From positions 107,206,172-107,270,171 of the forward strand of contig CM023448.1 in the NCBI GenBank assembly GCA_013339765.2: a stretch of 64,000 nucleotides of DNA. Reading direction: 5' to 3'. The translations under genes and the position numbers were made by a program. The DNA is from Haemaphysalis longicornis (taxonomy: Eukaryota > Arthropoda > Arachnida > Ixodida > Ixodidae). Positions 10,310 to 21,539 of the stretch are shown here, one piece after another; the first letter of the stretch is position 1, and every line of letters begins with the position of its first letter. The notes beneath the pieces were generated by a model. That model was not told where the DNA came from, made no database searches, and saw nothing but the letters and a program-made list of their open reading frames with translations.

Positions 10310-10741
10310 AAGGGAAACGGTAGCGCGTGACCAGTGCGCTCCGCGAAGCGCCGTCGCCGAGAAGTAGGGAGAATCGGAGACAGCCAGCACATGCCACGGC
10401 CGGGCTGGAGGAGCGGCGAGCGCGCACTTGCGCGCCCGCCGCTCCTCCAGCCCGGCCGTGCACATGCGCACTGACCGTACGAGGGGGAGAAGCCGCTCTG
10501 TCGTCTGCTACGGCGCTTCTCCGGGCCGTTCACAACCTTCGATGCCTTCGAGTGCGAAATCCCTCAGCTGTTGCAAGTTGAGCGGCGCAGTGGAGCGCCG
10601 TAGCAGACGACAGAGCGGCTTCTCCCGCCTCGTGCGGTCAGTGCGCATGTGCCGGCTGCCTCCGATTCTCGCCACTTCTCGGCGACGGCGCTTCGCGGAG
10701 GGCAGTGAAGTTCTGAACACGCGCTCGCCGTTTCCCCTTAA
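10310..10741. mobile_element. Palindromic element, GC-rich arms
   Basis: The left arm (10310-10525) pairs with the right arm (10590-10741). Shared blocks include GGGAAACGG, CTCCGCGAAGCGCCGTCGCCGAGAAG, GAGAATCGGAG-CAGCC, and GGAGAAGCCGCTCTGTCGTCTGCTACGGCG in inverted order. The left arm is about 70 bases longer because of a nested hairpin (10395-10460). The arms are long relative to the ~60-base loop, as in foldback elements. No transposase is inside. Confidence 0.7.
10395..10460. mobile_element. 66-bp hairpin inserted with 7-bp target duplication
   Basis: CACGGCCGGGCTGGAGG at the left is exactly complementary to the right end, giving a near-perfect 24-base-pair stem with a GCGCGCACTTGCGCGC centre. 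CACATGC occurs immediately before (10388-10394) and after (10461-10467). In the opposite arm of the surrounding palindrome, CACATGC occurs once with no hairpin, which shows the uninterrupted state. Confidence 0.7.
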
Positions 10742-10744
10742 CAG

Positions 10745-12390
10745 GTGACCGGTGACCCCACGTACAAATACGAAAAGCAAGCCTGTGCATTGTTAGTTCG
10801 CAAGAATTGGCTCCTCGACTTACACACAGAGAATGCCGGGCCATAGTTCCTGATACGACGCACCATGACGCAAAGAAGTATATGAGCTGCAACAGGACGT
10901 CCCAAAGATCGCAGTAAGTCGTGTGCTGCAGGCCTATTACCGCGAGGGCCGTATATGCGATGCACCGCGTGCAAGCGCCACAAGAAATACGACTGCCACG
11001 GAGGACCAGCTTATTGTCGGAGCGGCATCTGAGAACCCATTTCTCAGTGCACGTGAAATTCGAGACGAGGTTGGAGTTAGGAACGTCAGCGTATACGATT
11101 ACACGTCGACAACACGAAGCAGGACTGAAGAACCAGATCGCTGTGCAAAAGACACTGCTGGAGCAGAGCTATCGGGACCAGCGAATGGAGTTCGCATCGG
11201 TCGTCGAGTCCTGGACGCCGGAAAACTGGCATGTGGTCGTATTCACGGATGAGGCTTTTTTCTGTACCCGCGGGCATCAAGAAAGAAAAGTTTGGCGTCC
11301 ACAACGCAGTCGGTAAGTTCAGCAGATAATATAGCGCTCACGAAGGGCTGACACAGCAGAAATATACATATATTAAATTAGCTTCTTTGCTTGTTTTTAT
11401 TTCTCTCTTCTTTAGTGTGCAAATTTTATGAACTGTTATGCAGCGTACTGGTGCTTTAATCTTAACTCAAAGGACAACATGATAAACATTTACGACTTAC
11501 CTGATAATTGGCAGCATTTTAACTGATTATGATTCCATACAAATATTACTGAGCATGATGGCTCGGAAGCATTCACTTAGGACAAGTTTCAATAACGTAA
11601 ATAACACCTAAACGTTCCCTAGTGCGAAGAAGGGCATAGCTAGTGTTTGAGAAGGAATTACACTTCCGGGTGTAACCAAAATGTCGGACTCGCAGGACTG
11701 CAAAACTTTTCATTGTTACTTGAAGTCAGCTAGCACGAGGTGCTGTTTTCTCTGTTTGATGGGGCCGACCCGCGATTATTTTTCCACGCAGTTCTCACAA
11801 TTTTTCTATCTCCCCTTTTCAGGAATGACCCACAGTACACATAGAAGGTCCGTTCGAGCGGTCGCACGTCCGTACTCGCGTGGGGTGCGATAAGCTATGA
11901 GGGCCTCGGACCTCTTTACCGGGTAAATGAGAAGACGATGTCTGATACGTCCTCCGACATAATCCAAAACATTCTCCTCCCCTATCTCCCGGATGGTCCT
12001 TTTCCTGACGGACTGTTTCACCTTCAACAAGACTGAGCCCCAGTATACACAGCAAGGGCAATGCATACCATGCATGCTTGAGAATCTGGGCGTCATGACG
12101 GGGCCGTGGCCGTCAAGGAGCCCCGACTTAAACATAATCGAAAACGTTTGGGGCCTCATGAAAAAAAAAACTTGGCCAGACAGAATGGGCTTGGCGTAAC
12201 GACCGCAGGCGAGCTGTGGACCGCCATCGAGGACGAATGAAACCGCCTCCGCCAGCTTCCGCACCTAGTGAATTCTCTGTGCAACTCGCTTCCAGAAAGA
12301 CTTGCGAAGGTCCAGGCGAGCGGGGGTGATCCCATTGCCCACTGGAAAGCTCTACGAGTCACTGCAATTTCCGGTTTTCATATTCAATAG
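10745..12390 (+). pseudogene. Tc1-like transposase gene, interrupted and decayed
   Basis: The upstream part encodes an HTH-like segment (AVSRVLQAYYREGRICD, then DQLIV..ENPFLSAREIRDE). Next come VESWTPENWHVVVFTDEAFF, which holds the first catalytic Asp, and a W-R-P motif. After 11822 the frame resumes with HLQQD (second Asp) and SPDLNIIENVWGLMKK (third acidic residue), an arrangement typical of Tc1-type DDE transposases. The family cuts and pastes DNA at TA sites. Stops and frameshifts occur at both ends (for example after LQQD), so the product would be inactive. A 510-base insertion with splice signals splits it. I could not identify terminal repeats. Confidence 0.75.
11313..11822 (+). other. 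Intron-like insertion in the Tc1 transposase
   Basis: The sequence CG|GTAAGT at 11311-11318 and CCCCTTTTCAG|GA at 11815-11824 are strong donor and acceptor matches. Removing 11313-11822 joins the transposase frame exactly, giving Arg-Ser-Arg-Asn-Asp-Pro across the junction. Most Tc1 transposase genes lack introns. The segment could be a true intron, or an inserted sequence that happens to be spliceable. No terminal repeat is visible in it. Confidence 0.55.
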
Positions 12391-12613
12391 GCTTTGACCA
12401 GATTTTTGACTTCGTAAATGAACACGACATCAGCGAATGAACTGAACAAAAGCAAGTAATTACGCTTCTTTGCTTTCCCAATGCACATTGTTTGAGGTAA
12501 TCACCAAATGTCTGAGCAAATGTTTGGGCCCAGCATTGACGATCTTATTTAAAAAAAAAGGCTGGGTTTAGAAGTTGCTTTCAATAAAGTGTTATTCACC
12601 ACGCGACTTGCGG

Positions 12614-13003
12614 CGAATTCTCTATCACGCGTAGCAAACGAAACAAGCGCATCGATAGTGGCCAGCGGCGCTTTCGGTCGAACCTTTTGTGCGATTATAC
12701 GTAACTGCTTGCGGTGACATCGCACCGCGTCAAACGACGCGCGCGAGTCTCCCGTGTCACCGCTCACGGCTGGCACCGCGTGTGGCAAGCGCTCCTCGTG
12801 GCTGGTGGCGTCTGCAAATTAGACGGGCACATAATAAGCGATGACCGGACCGAGCCTGTCCTAGGGGCGCGCATGGGCAGTTCCGAGCTGTCTTCAACCC
12901 AGCCGCTATCAGCCGTGCTATCAGCAGGTGTCGCCAGCGTGCTCCGCAGCCGCGCGCTCGCTTGTCCGCTTGCCCTAGACGAGCCTGACGCACACTGCTC
13001 GTG
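12614..13003 (-). repeat. Dispersed repeat, copy B
   Basis: This is the inverted homologue of 8473-8995, lacking the hairpin insertions seen in copy A. The two copies face each other across 3.6 kb that contains a SINE, the palindromic element and the Tc1 relic. They could be ends of one composite element or two independent insertions. Confidence 0.65.
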
Positions 13004-13151
13004 AAATTCTTGAACAGTGCGTCTGCCTCTTCGGCTCTTCGACTGGCTCTCCGGTTGGGCGAACAGGAAGAAATGTGACCGCATTGTTACACAGAAAACT
13101 GCATGCTCGCATATCAAAAATGGAGTATCCCCTTGGCGGACCGGTGCCTTC

Positions 13152-13658
13152 TGTTAAGAATTCTCCTCCGTTCTCGGAAGGCGTGTCTAAAGTTTACACG
13201 TCGCTGACGGGGAAGAGCTCGGGAGGACTTTGGAGGCCCCGGATCAAGTAAGCGAAGACGAGGATCGGAACGAAAAGCGGCCGCTGTTTACACCATGCGG
13301 CGCATCCGACACCGTGCACAGACCACGGACGGTGCGGCGCCAGCGAGCGACGTGTGTTTATGTGTGTGCGCGCTTGCAGACGAACCGACGCCAACCATCG
13401 CCATTTGAGGCACCGAGACTCTCCTCTTTGTTCGTGCCCTTACCCTCTTTCAGTAGTGTATACCTGTGCGTATAATAAAACAGAGCTTCAAGTGAACCCA
13501 TACTGTTCGCATCGTTCCTTGGAGATCTCCTGCGCGCGCGGCAACCAGCCCGCCCCGTAAGTTACGCGCAGTCGAGCGGGAAACTCGCTAATATCAAAGG
13601 CAAGTTCACGCCTGCGGTTTTCCGTACTGTTTTCGACCAAAGAAAACACTACTCAACA
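13152..13658 (+). repeat. BEL 5' LTR
   Basis: It starts TGTTAAGAATTC and ends ACTCAACA. It contains an AATAAA at 13474-13479, the likely polyadenylation signal when this sequence acts as the 3' LTR. The 507-bp length is ordinary for BEL elements. The repeat at 18678-19182 matches it nearly base for base. Confidence 0.93.
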
Positions 13659-13661
13659 TTT

Positions 13662-13679
13662 TGGTGCCGAAACCCGGGA
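13662..13679 (+). other. Primer-binding site
   Basis: TGGTGCCGAAACCCGGGA begins four bases after the 5' LTR, where a tRNA 3' end would pair to start minus-strand synthesis. I cannot name the tRNA with certainty without a tRNA set from the host. Confidence 0.7.
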
Positions 13680-13905
13680 GAAGTCGACCAAGCGACACCG
13701 AGAGCATCATGGATCGACTCCAGAGAAAGCAAGCAGCAATTCGCAACAGCAATCGACAAGACCATTGCAAACCGCCAACGAGCTACTGCAAGCGTCACCA
13801 GCAGCGATCGGTGAGCTGGAATAATGTTTGACTTGCTTATCCAACAATATGAAGAGCTTAGAGTAGCTAACGAGAACGTCGAAAAGAAGATAGACATCGA
13901 CCAGC

Positions 13906-16900
13906 TTGATGAAGAATTGGGCCAGCTGTAGTGCGTACGGCACAAAAATAAGCTCGATGAAAACAATCCTCAAAAGAGCTATCAAAATTGGGAAAACAGC
14001 TAGCGACATTGCCCCGGCGGTTTCATCGCAAGTTAACACCAGTTCAACGAGCAACACACAGTCCTCGGCTCCCGCGTCAAGTACGACGTCGTTTCAATCA
14101 CAGGAGGCAACCACCAGACTTCCGAAGCTCGAAATTGCAAAATTCAACGGAGACGTGCGCTCATGGCCGAAATTCTGGAACGAATTCGAGTCGACAATCC
14201 ACAAGAATTCAGCGCTTCCAGCCATTGACAAATTTAAGTATCTCTCAAGCTATCTGACAGGACGAGCTGCCGCTGCAATCGAAGGCCTTACGTTGACAGA
14301 CAGAAACTACGAGATCGCGGTCAAAACCCTTTTGGAGAGGTTCGGCAAAGATGAAGTGATCATCGAGGATCATATGTCGCGGTTGCTGTCGATTCGACCC
14401 GTGCTGAACGTCGAGGAAACAGGGAGGCTGAGGATGCTGTACGATGAAATTCAGGCTGGTGTCCGAAGTTTGGAAGCGTTGGGCGTGCCGCCGAGCGGCT
14501 ACGGAGTGCTGCTGCTCACGGTCCTCCGAAAGAGCATTCCAAAGGAGCTTCGCTTGGAGTACTGTCGCAAGAAGACAGCTCGCAGTGATGGAACCGAGGA
14601 TGAGCTACTGAGTTTTCTAGACTTCCTGCGAAATGAAATCGAGAGCAGAGAGAGAGCAGAGTACGGTACTTGTCGGTTTCAAGAGTCTCATTAGCCACGA
14701 AACAAACAGAACCGCATGGGAAACGACCAAAAGCAGGCATCGTCGTCAGTCCTGTCAGCGTTCGCGGATAAGAAGGAAAATGCATGCGCCTTTTGCAAAG
14801 CACGTGATCACCGGACAGCCGACTGCCAGGCGGGTGTTTCTCTCGAACAAAAGAGCAACATACTGAAACAAAAGAGACGTTGCTTCAAATGCACCAAACG
14901 AAACCATCGAGCAGCTGAATGTCGTACGGCCAAATGGCTCACTTGCGCGAAGTGCTCAGCTCGACACGCCACTGCTCTTTGCGGCCTCAACAACAGACCA
15001 GCCCAGGAACCATCGAGCCAGGTTGCGGCCCCGCCAGCGCCTACCGCAGAGTCGTCACTTCAGGCAGCAGCGACGGTTAGCGCTGTCCGCATTATGCTGC
15101 AAACTGCTCAAGTTTGGGCAGAGGGACCTCACGAGCGATCCAAAGTGAGGCTCCTTCTCGACGGCGGAAGTCAGCGCACATTTGTGAAACAAGAACTATC
15201 GCGACGGCTAAAACTCCGCGTCCTGGGAGAGGAAAAACTGACAATTATGACCTTTGGCAACGAGAGGCCCACTGAGCAAAGAAAATGCCGCCGCGTCGAG
15301 CTGTGGCTGCGCAACTAACACAGCGGAAACGAAGTCCGAGTGGAAGCGTTGGAGGTCCCTGTTATTTGCTGCGACGTGATACCAGCTCCTGAGATGACCA
15401 CCGTGGCATACCTTAATCAACAAGGAATGGAGGTCGCCGACTGCTCGTTCGATGGGTCCCGTCTCGACGAAGTAGGACTCCTCCTAGGAGCCGATTATTA
15501 CTGGGAGGTGGCCACCGGTAACATCAAGCGCCTACAAAGCGGGCTCGTCGCCGTGGAGACGGTTTTCGGATGGACGTTGCAGGGAAGTGCGTCAACTTCG
15601 TCATCCGCTGTCGCCTATCACGCCAGCACCGGGGTCTTGCGCGTAACGGTAAGCGCCGACCTGGATGACGACAATCTTTCCAAGCAGCTAAAATCATTCT
15701 GGGAGCTGGAGCACATAGGCATTACGGACAAGCCAGATAACACCCACACCGAGAAGCAAGTGCTACAGGACTTCAAAGAAAACGTCACTTACAAGGACGG
15801 TCGCTACTGCGTTGCCCTTCCCTGGCAAGAAAACATACACGAGCTTGCGGATAACAAGACGACGGCTCTTGCGAGGCTCTCCTCTCTGACTACAAAGCTT
15901 TTGCGCAGTGAAGGCACGGCTGAGGCCTACGACAGGGCGATGCGGGACTACCTCCTTACCGGACATGCTGAGGAAGTTCCCGAAGCGGGTGAGTCCCCGA
16001 GGGGGCCTGTTTATTACATGCCGCATCGCGGCGTAACGCGCCCGAGCAGTGAAACTACCAAATTAAAAGTAGTTTTTGATGCTTCGTCAAGCGCACCAGG
16101 TCAGCGGTCTTTGAATGAGGTACTATCTGCTGGGCCGAACCTAAATCCGAACCTGTCGGATATCCTCATTAGGTTCAGGATGCACAATGTGGCCATCATG
16201 GCTGACATTGAGAAGGCCTTTCTCCAGGTTGGGCTTGCGGAAATGGATCGCGATGCACTACGCTTCCTTTGGTACGAAAGCGTTCCCAGACGGGGAGAAG
16301 TTCTTCCTCCGATCAAGGAGTATCGAATGACAAGAGTGCCCTTTGGAGTTACCTCTAGTCCATTTCTGCTCGCAGCTACCTTAAAGCACCATCTCGACTC
16401 TGTGCATAACTTGTTTCCTGCAACATCAGAGATGCTACGTGACCACTTGTACGTGGACGATCTTGTAACGGGAGCTGACAACCTGGAGGAGGCGGAAAAG
16501 ATTTGTCGAGAATCACAGGAAATCATGCAGCTAGCTGGCATGAACCTCCGTAAATGGAAATCGAACGAATTCAAGCTCGAAGAGGCATTGTCGGAAACAG
16601 ATCGAACCCAAAGCGGATTTTCCGACGTGACGATGACAAAAATTCTTGGAGTCGAGTGGAGGCCAGAAAGTGACGATTTTGTGTTTGAGATGAACACGCT
16701 GATTGACTTTTTGAGCAAGCGACAGGACACGAAGCGATTTCTTCTGCAGGCATCTGCACGCGTGTTTGACCCCTTTGGCTTCCTCGCGCCAATTTCGACT
16801 ACTGCGAAAGTAATGTTTCAGAGCCTGTGGGAACGAGGGACAGACTGGGACGAAAGTCTCCCGCCCGATATAGCTGAGACGTGGGACAAGTGGTGTCACC

Positions 16901-17625
16901 AGCTGCCTATGCTGAGGCAGATCGCAACACCTAGGCTGCTCGCTCGTGACCTCAGCCATGCGTGCACAGAAGTGGAGCTCCATGTGTTCTGTGATGCCAG
17001 CCCAAAGGCATACGGCGCTGTTGCTTATGTTAAAGCAAGGACAGAAAATGGATGCACCACGGTGACATTGTTGATGGCTAAAGCGAGAGTGGCTCCTCTC
17101 AAGCGACTGTCACTACCGCGACTGGAATTGATGGGAGCCGTTATCGGCGCACGGCTGGCAAAAAACCTGACGAAACAGTTGGGAATTGAAGGCATGACAG
17201 TTCACTGCTGGACAGACTCAACGATAGCCTTAAGCTGGATCAAAAGTTCCGCCTCCAAATGGAAGCCTTTTGTTTCAAACCGAGTCCAAGAGATACAACA
17301 ACTGACCAATCCCGCAGTGTGGAAGCACTGTCCCGGAAAGGAAAACCCCGCAGACATATTAACCAGGGGTATCTTACCATCAGTTTTGGTGAATGCTAAG
17401 CAATGGTGGGAAGGGCCAGAGTGGCTCAACAAAAGCAAAACGTACCCCGCCTTGGAACCCTGCCTTGCTGATCCCCAACTCTGGCAAGAAGAAATCAGAA
17501 CGCCGGTGCTAAACACCATAACAGACGGCGAACCAGCTGTTCTGATAAACCTAAGCGAAAAGAGTTCCCTCACTAGAGTGCTTCGGACAACAGCGTGGAT
17601 CAAGCGCTTCCTCTACAACTGCTGA
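13906..17625 (+). pseudogene. BEL gag-pol frame (capsid, zinc knuckles, protease, RT, RNase H)
   Basis: One reading frame runs from 13906 to 17625, broken by TAG at 14692-14694 and TAA at 15316-15318. In order it holds: a gag capsid region (PKLEIAKFNGDVRSWPKF); cysteine-rich knuckles (CAFCKARDHRTADC, CFKCTKRNHRAAEC); an aspartic protease core (LLDGGSQRTF); RT with VVFDASS, MADIEKAFLQV and the catalytic YVDD; and RNase H (FCDASPKAYGAV, ELMGAV, WTDSTIALSWI). The second stop falls in the protease region. The N-terminal gag coiled-coil region is readable at 13833-13920 in another frame, so a frameshift lies near 13915. A single gag-pol frame is normal for BEL. No functional polyprotein can be made. 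Confidence 0.92.
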
Positions 17626-18644
17626 ACCTCTTCGGAGAAAAGGATGGGGAGCCTGTCAGCCGAAGAGATGACCGAGGCGGACAGGTACTGGATGAGGATT
17701 TCACAGATGGAAACATTCGGAAATGAAGTACGGACCCCTTTGAGGTTACGGGTGTAGACTTCGCGGGCCCCATATTATACACGCACCAAGGAAGCATGCG
17801 GAAGTCTTATATAGCGCTCTTTACTTGCGCTACAACCAGGGCGGTACACCTAGAGCTGGTAAGAGACCTCACTACTGAGACATTTCTTATGGCGTTGAGG
17901 AGATTTATTGCGAGAAGAGGAATACCGAAAACTGTGTACTCGGACAACGCTCTCACATTCAAGCGAGCCTCAGCGGACATGAACAAAATCTTCCACGCCA
18001 TCAAGGGAAGCGACACTCAGGCATACCTAAGTGACCATCGAATAACTTGGAAATTCATAGTGGAAAGAGCAGCATGGTGGAGTGGTTTCTGGGAGAGAAT
18101 GGTACGTACAGTCAAGAACGTTCTCCGAAAGGTTCTTGGAAGAAGTGCACTCGACTACGACAGCATAGTAACCATTCTCACTCAGGCGGAAGCGGTTGTC
18201 AATTCTCGTCCGCTCACCTACGTGCACTCTCAGGCGGAAGAACTCACGCCTTTGACCCCGTCGCACTTACTCATCGGACGTAGGCTTACAAGTTTGCCCT
18301 CCCCCGGCGGTAATATCGTAACGACATCTACGAAAAGTACAGTCACAAGGCAATCGCAGCGACGCAGCGCCCTTATGGATTTGTTCTGGAGACGATGGAG
18401 ACGCGAATATCTGCTGGAGCTACGTTCGGCGCACTTCGCAGCGGGGCTCCCGCAGAAGAGCGTCAAGGAGGGAGACATTGTCTTGCTCGGCGAAGATAAA
18501 ACACCTCGCCAGCTGTGGAAACTTTGCAGGGTGGTCGAGACGTTTCCCGGACGAGACGGAAAGGCTCGGGCCTGCAGAATAGTTCTTCCTAACAAAAAAG
18601 AATTACGGCGGCCAGTTCAAGCGCTTTACCCTCTGGAGCTGTAA
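17626..18644 (+). pseudogene. BEL integrase C-terminal two thirds
   Basis: After a stop at 17623-17625 the sequence passes through a short linker (SLSAEEMTEADRYW in another frame). It then jumps to the catalytic core in the frame of 17796-18644. GVDFAGP, SDNALTF and AAWWSGFWERMV carry the D, D and E positions. The zinc-binding HHCC domain expected between RNase H and the core is absent, so a deletion of several hundred bases is likely near 17740. The C-terminal part (GDIVLLGED, ending ALYPLEL) is intact up to the purine tract at 18667-18677. Confidence 0.88.
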
Positions 18645-18677
18645 TAAGAATGAGCAGAGGCTCATTGGGGGGGAGGA

Positions 18678-19182
18678 TGTTAAGAATTCTCCTCCGTTCT
18701 CGGAAGGCGTGTCTAAAGTTTACACGTCGCTGACGGGGAAGAGCTCGGGAGGACTTTGGAGGCCCCGGATCAAGTAACCGAAGACGAGGATCGGAACGAA
18801 AAGCGGCCGCTGTTTACACCATGCGGCGCATCCGACACCGTGCACAGACCACGGACGGTGCGGCGCCAGCGAGCGACGTGTGTTTATGTGTGTGCGCGCT
18901 TGCAGACGAATCGACGCCAACCATCGCCATTTGAGGCACCGAGACTCTCCTCTTTGTTCGTGCCCTTACCCTCTTTCAGTAGTGTATACCTGTGCGTATA
19001 ATAAAACAGAGCTTCAAGTGAACCCATACTGTTCGCATCGTTCCTTGGAGATCTCCTGCGCGCGCGGCACCAGCCGCCCCGTTAAGTTACGCGCAGTCGA
19101 GCGGGAACTCGCTAATATCCAAAGGCAAGTTCACGCCTGCGGTTTTCCGTACTGTTTTCGACAAAGAAAACACTACTCAACA
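18678..19182 (+). repeat. BEL 3' LTR with preceding purine tract
   Basis: The G-rich tract at 18667-18677 (GGGGGGGAGGA) immediately precedes TGTTAAG and would prime plus-strand synthesis. Against the 5' LTR I see two clear substitutions and about half a dozen one-base indels, mostly in homopolymers. Confidence 0.93.
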
Positions 19183-19677
19183 CCTTCACTAGCGACCGAG
19201 CCAAACTCTACCCTGCGGTGCAAGTAGCGATAGCTTATTTTCAAGCGTGGTGCGCATTCGGGAGCCATTGTAGACTACAGCGGCGCTGACCGACATCCTC
19301 CACCATTAGAGTTCTAGTAAAGCGGGAGCTAGTGCGCATGCGCAGTATGCAAAAGGATGGTTTGCGTTTTTTGGGCGCACGCAATTTTCCAGAGTTTGCG
19401 GGCGGCGCGTTGCGGCGTTGCGGGACGTGCGTGGCTGGCGCTGCTCTCGCGAAGCTTGGGGTCTATTCGTTTCGGCTGCACCACGAGAACCAGTTCAGGC
19501 GGTGTCGCACCCTGCCATTCGTTTAAGCGGTGCAGCCTAGCGCCCCCTGCACCCAGCCGTTCGTTTCAGAAAGTGCACGAAAGGTGCAGCGCTGGTTCTT
19601 GACTTTGCTGCACCCGCTCAGACGGTGGTGTCGCGTTGGTGCAAGGACTTTGTTGTTAAGCCGCAAACCAGCAGACG

Positions 19678-21203
19678 ATGTCAGCAGCGGACGATCTGCG
19701 TACGCTGGTTGTTCCAGTGAATGGAACTCAGACGCCGATTACCCCTATCATCGGCGAAGGTGGGAATCGAGTGCCACTTGGAGACGGTTTCGCCTACAGG
19801 ATGCCTGGTATGTTAACTTTTGGACGCACGTGGTCAGTGCCATCGTTTTCCACCTCCGAAATTCCTGTTACTGCACCTGTAAGGCCTCGTTAAGTTGCAG
19901 AAGTTCGATTGTTCGTTGTTATTCCAGTACTGATAGTGCACGGTGTGAATTTTTTTCCCACGTGCTGTTCACATGGGGATATGAAATTTTTACGCGCTGT
20001 TCCTCGGAAAACGAAGTCCGCGGGAACAGCAACTGACACCGTGAAAGAAAAACGCGCAACAAAGGCTGCGGTAGCAAATAATTACAATAATAACAACACG
20101 CGTGTGCATTTATGGTTCTAAAGATAGCCAGGGCAACGGCCATAACAAAACTCAATGTGTTATTATTTTCTGCCGCAGATGGGACGGTCTTCCGAGGGGC
20201 ACTAAGCGCCCCAGACGCTTCGCCCGCCATGCCCGATGCTGCACCTGCGGGCGAACTGCCTCAAGCTCTCGGCACCGCACAGGTGGATGGGCGCCCCGGA
20301 TCCCCCAAGGCCAATCTTTGGAACGGCCGGAGGACCCGGCTCGTCATTGCAAAATATAAGGAATTCAACCCTTTGGTCGGCACTAAGGGCGGATTTCGGC
20401 AAGTTTTATTTACCTTGTCAGTGAATTGCTAAATTGTTACGAAGTAAATTTGATCCTTGTTTGCTTGGGCTTTTGTTAGCATACATTGCTTTTAATGTGT
20501 TGGAATTGTCTATGTTGTAATCCATGACGTCTCCCTACTGGACAAAAAAGGTCAAGTGGCAGAAAATGCCTGAGCTCCTCTCGGCCGAGTTCTCCACAGA
20601 AATGACCGCTCTGCAGGTGCAGAATAAGTGGAAGAGTTTAGAGAGGTCGTATAAGAAGGCGAAGCAAACAGTGGATCAAGTGGTGCTGCACGAGTTGTTT
20701 GCGAGTGTGTAAGTGCTGTTGCTGACAGTGCTGTTGCTGACCATTGCATGCACTGACAGGTGCTCTTGAACTAATTCTTTTTCCTTATTAGTGAACTCAG
20801 CGACGTGCTCGAGAAAGAGCACCATATAAGCCCCACAGTCGTCTTGAGGCCTGGTGCAACGATTGAAAAAACCAGCAGGTGTGACTGCTTCCCTTTGATT
20901 TCAGTTCATTACTCCTCCTAATACTGCGTTTTTGTTTTTAGCCAGCCTCAAGACTCAGACGACGAGAACAGCAGCTGCTGTGAGGAGCCACCGGCGAGCC
21001 CTGCATCAGTGCAGCACGTGGTCAAGGCAGGAGCGCTCCAGGGAAGAAAAGAAAACGGAGCAACGGCTCCACTGTCGAAGCAATGCTTCTCGAATTCAGA
21101 GAGGCAAAGAAGGAGTGGACAGACCGCTTTGAAAAAAAAAATGTCATTATTGGACCGCCTGGTCACCGCCGTAGAAAAAGTGGCTGCTGGCTGCGGCCAA
21201 TAA
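19678..21203 (+). pseudogene. Harbinger Myb/SANT-like accessory protein, multi-exon
   Basis: The likely start is ATG at 19678 (MSAADDLRTLVVPV). A donor GTATGT lies at 19808, and an acceptor before 20179 opens a second exon ending KYKEFNPLVGTKGG. A third segment (about 20550-20690) encodes KWQKMPELLSAEF..ALQVQNKWKSLERSYKK, the tryptophan-spaced Myb/SANT-like helix pattern. Further pieces near 20790-20877 and 20941-21203 carry acidic and basic stretches (KKRKRS) and end LLDRLVTAVEKV. Two frame changes in the last exon break it. In Harbinger elements this protein helps the nuclease reach the nucleus and bind the ends. Confidence 0.7.
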
Positions 21204-21539
21204 AAATGCTGAAAAAAACTGAAACTTGGGCATGTGTGTTATGACTACACCAAGGCGACAAATTGAGTAGCCAGGGTCCCAATACGGGTCCCGACATCTT
21301 AATCCTTTTATCTCGCAATGAAATGACATCATTCAATCTTCACTGCAGCATTTGAAATGCAATGGGAAGCAAGTAACGTTCTTAATGGCACAAATGAAAT
21401 TACTAAATGTACATACAAATGTACTGCACTACAGCATTGTGCTTCAGCAATTTTTTTTCGCAGGCACTCACTGTAGCCTGCCACACTGCGGTCAACAATT
21501 ACGCCACTTTCTTCGCTGTTGCCTACTTCTTCCAGGTCT

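Larger units (their letters stand above)
13152..19182 (+). mobile_element. BEL/Pao LTR retrotransposon, complete ends, broken interior
   Basis: Two LTRs of about 505 bp (TGTTAAG..CAACA) enclose one long gag-pol frame and an integrase fragment. CCTTC flanks both sides (13147-13151 and 19183-19187), the 5-bp duplication typical of BEL/Pao. A primer-binding site follows the 5' LTR and a purine tract precedes the 3' LTR. The LTRs differ by only a few substitutions and single-base indels, which implies a recent insertion. The coding part nevertheless has two in-frame stops, a 5' frameshift and a deletion in integrase. It therefore probably moved with enzymes supplied in trans, or decayed by processes that spared the LTRs. 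Confidence 0.93.

Noticed and set aside
14692..15318. Programmed stop-codon readthrough between gag and pol of the BEL element
   Set aside because: The TAG lies before the zinc knuckles and the TAA lies in the protease, neither at a normal gag-pol border. BEL elements use a single frame. Damage is simpler.
13906..18644. An endogenous retrovirus with an envelope gene
   Set aside because: No envelope-like frame lies between integrase and the 3' LTR; only about 20 bases separate the integrase stop from the purine tract.
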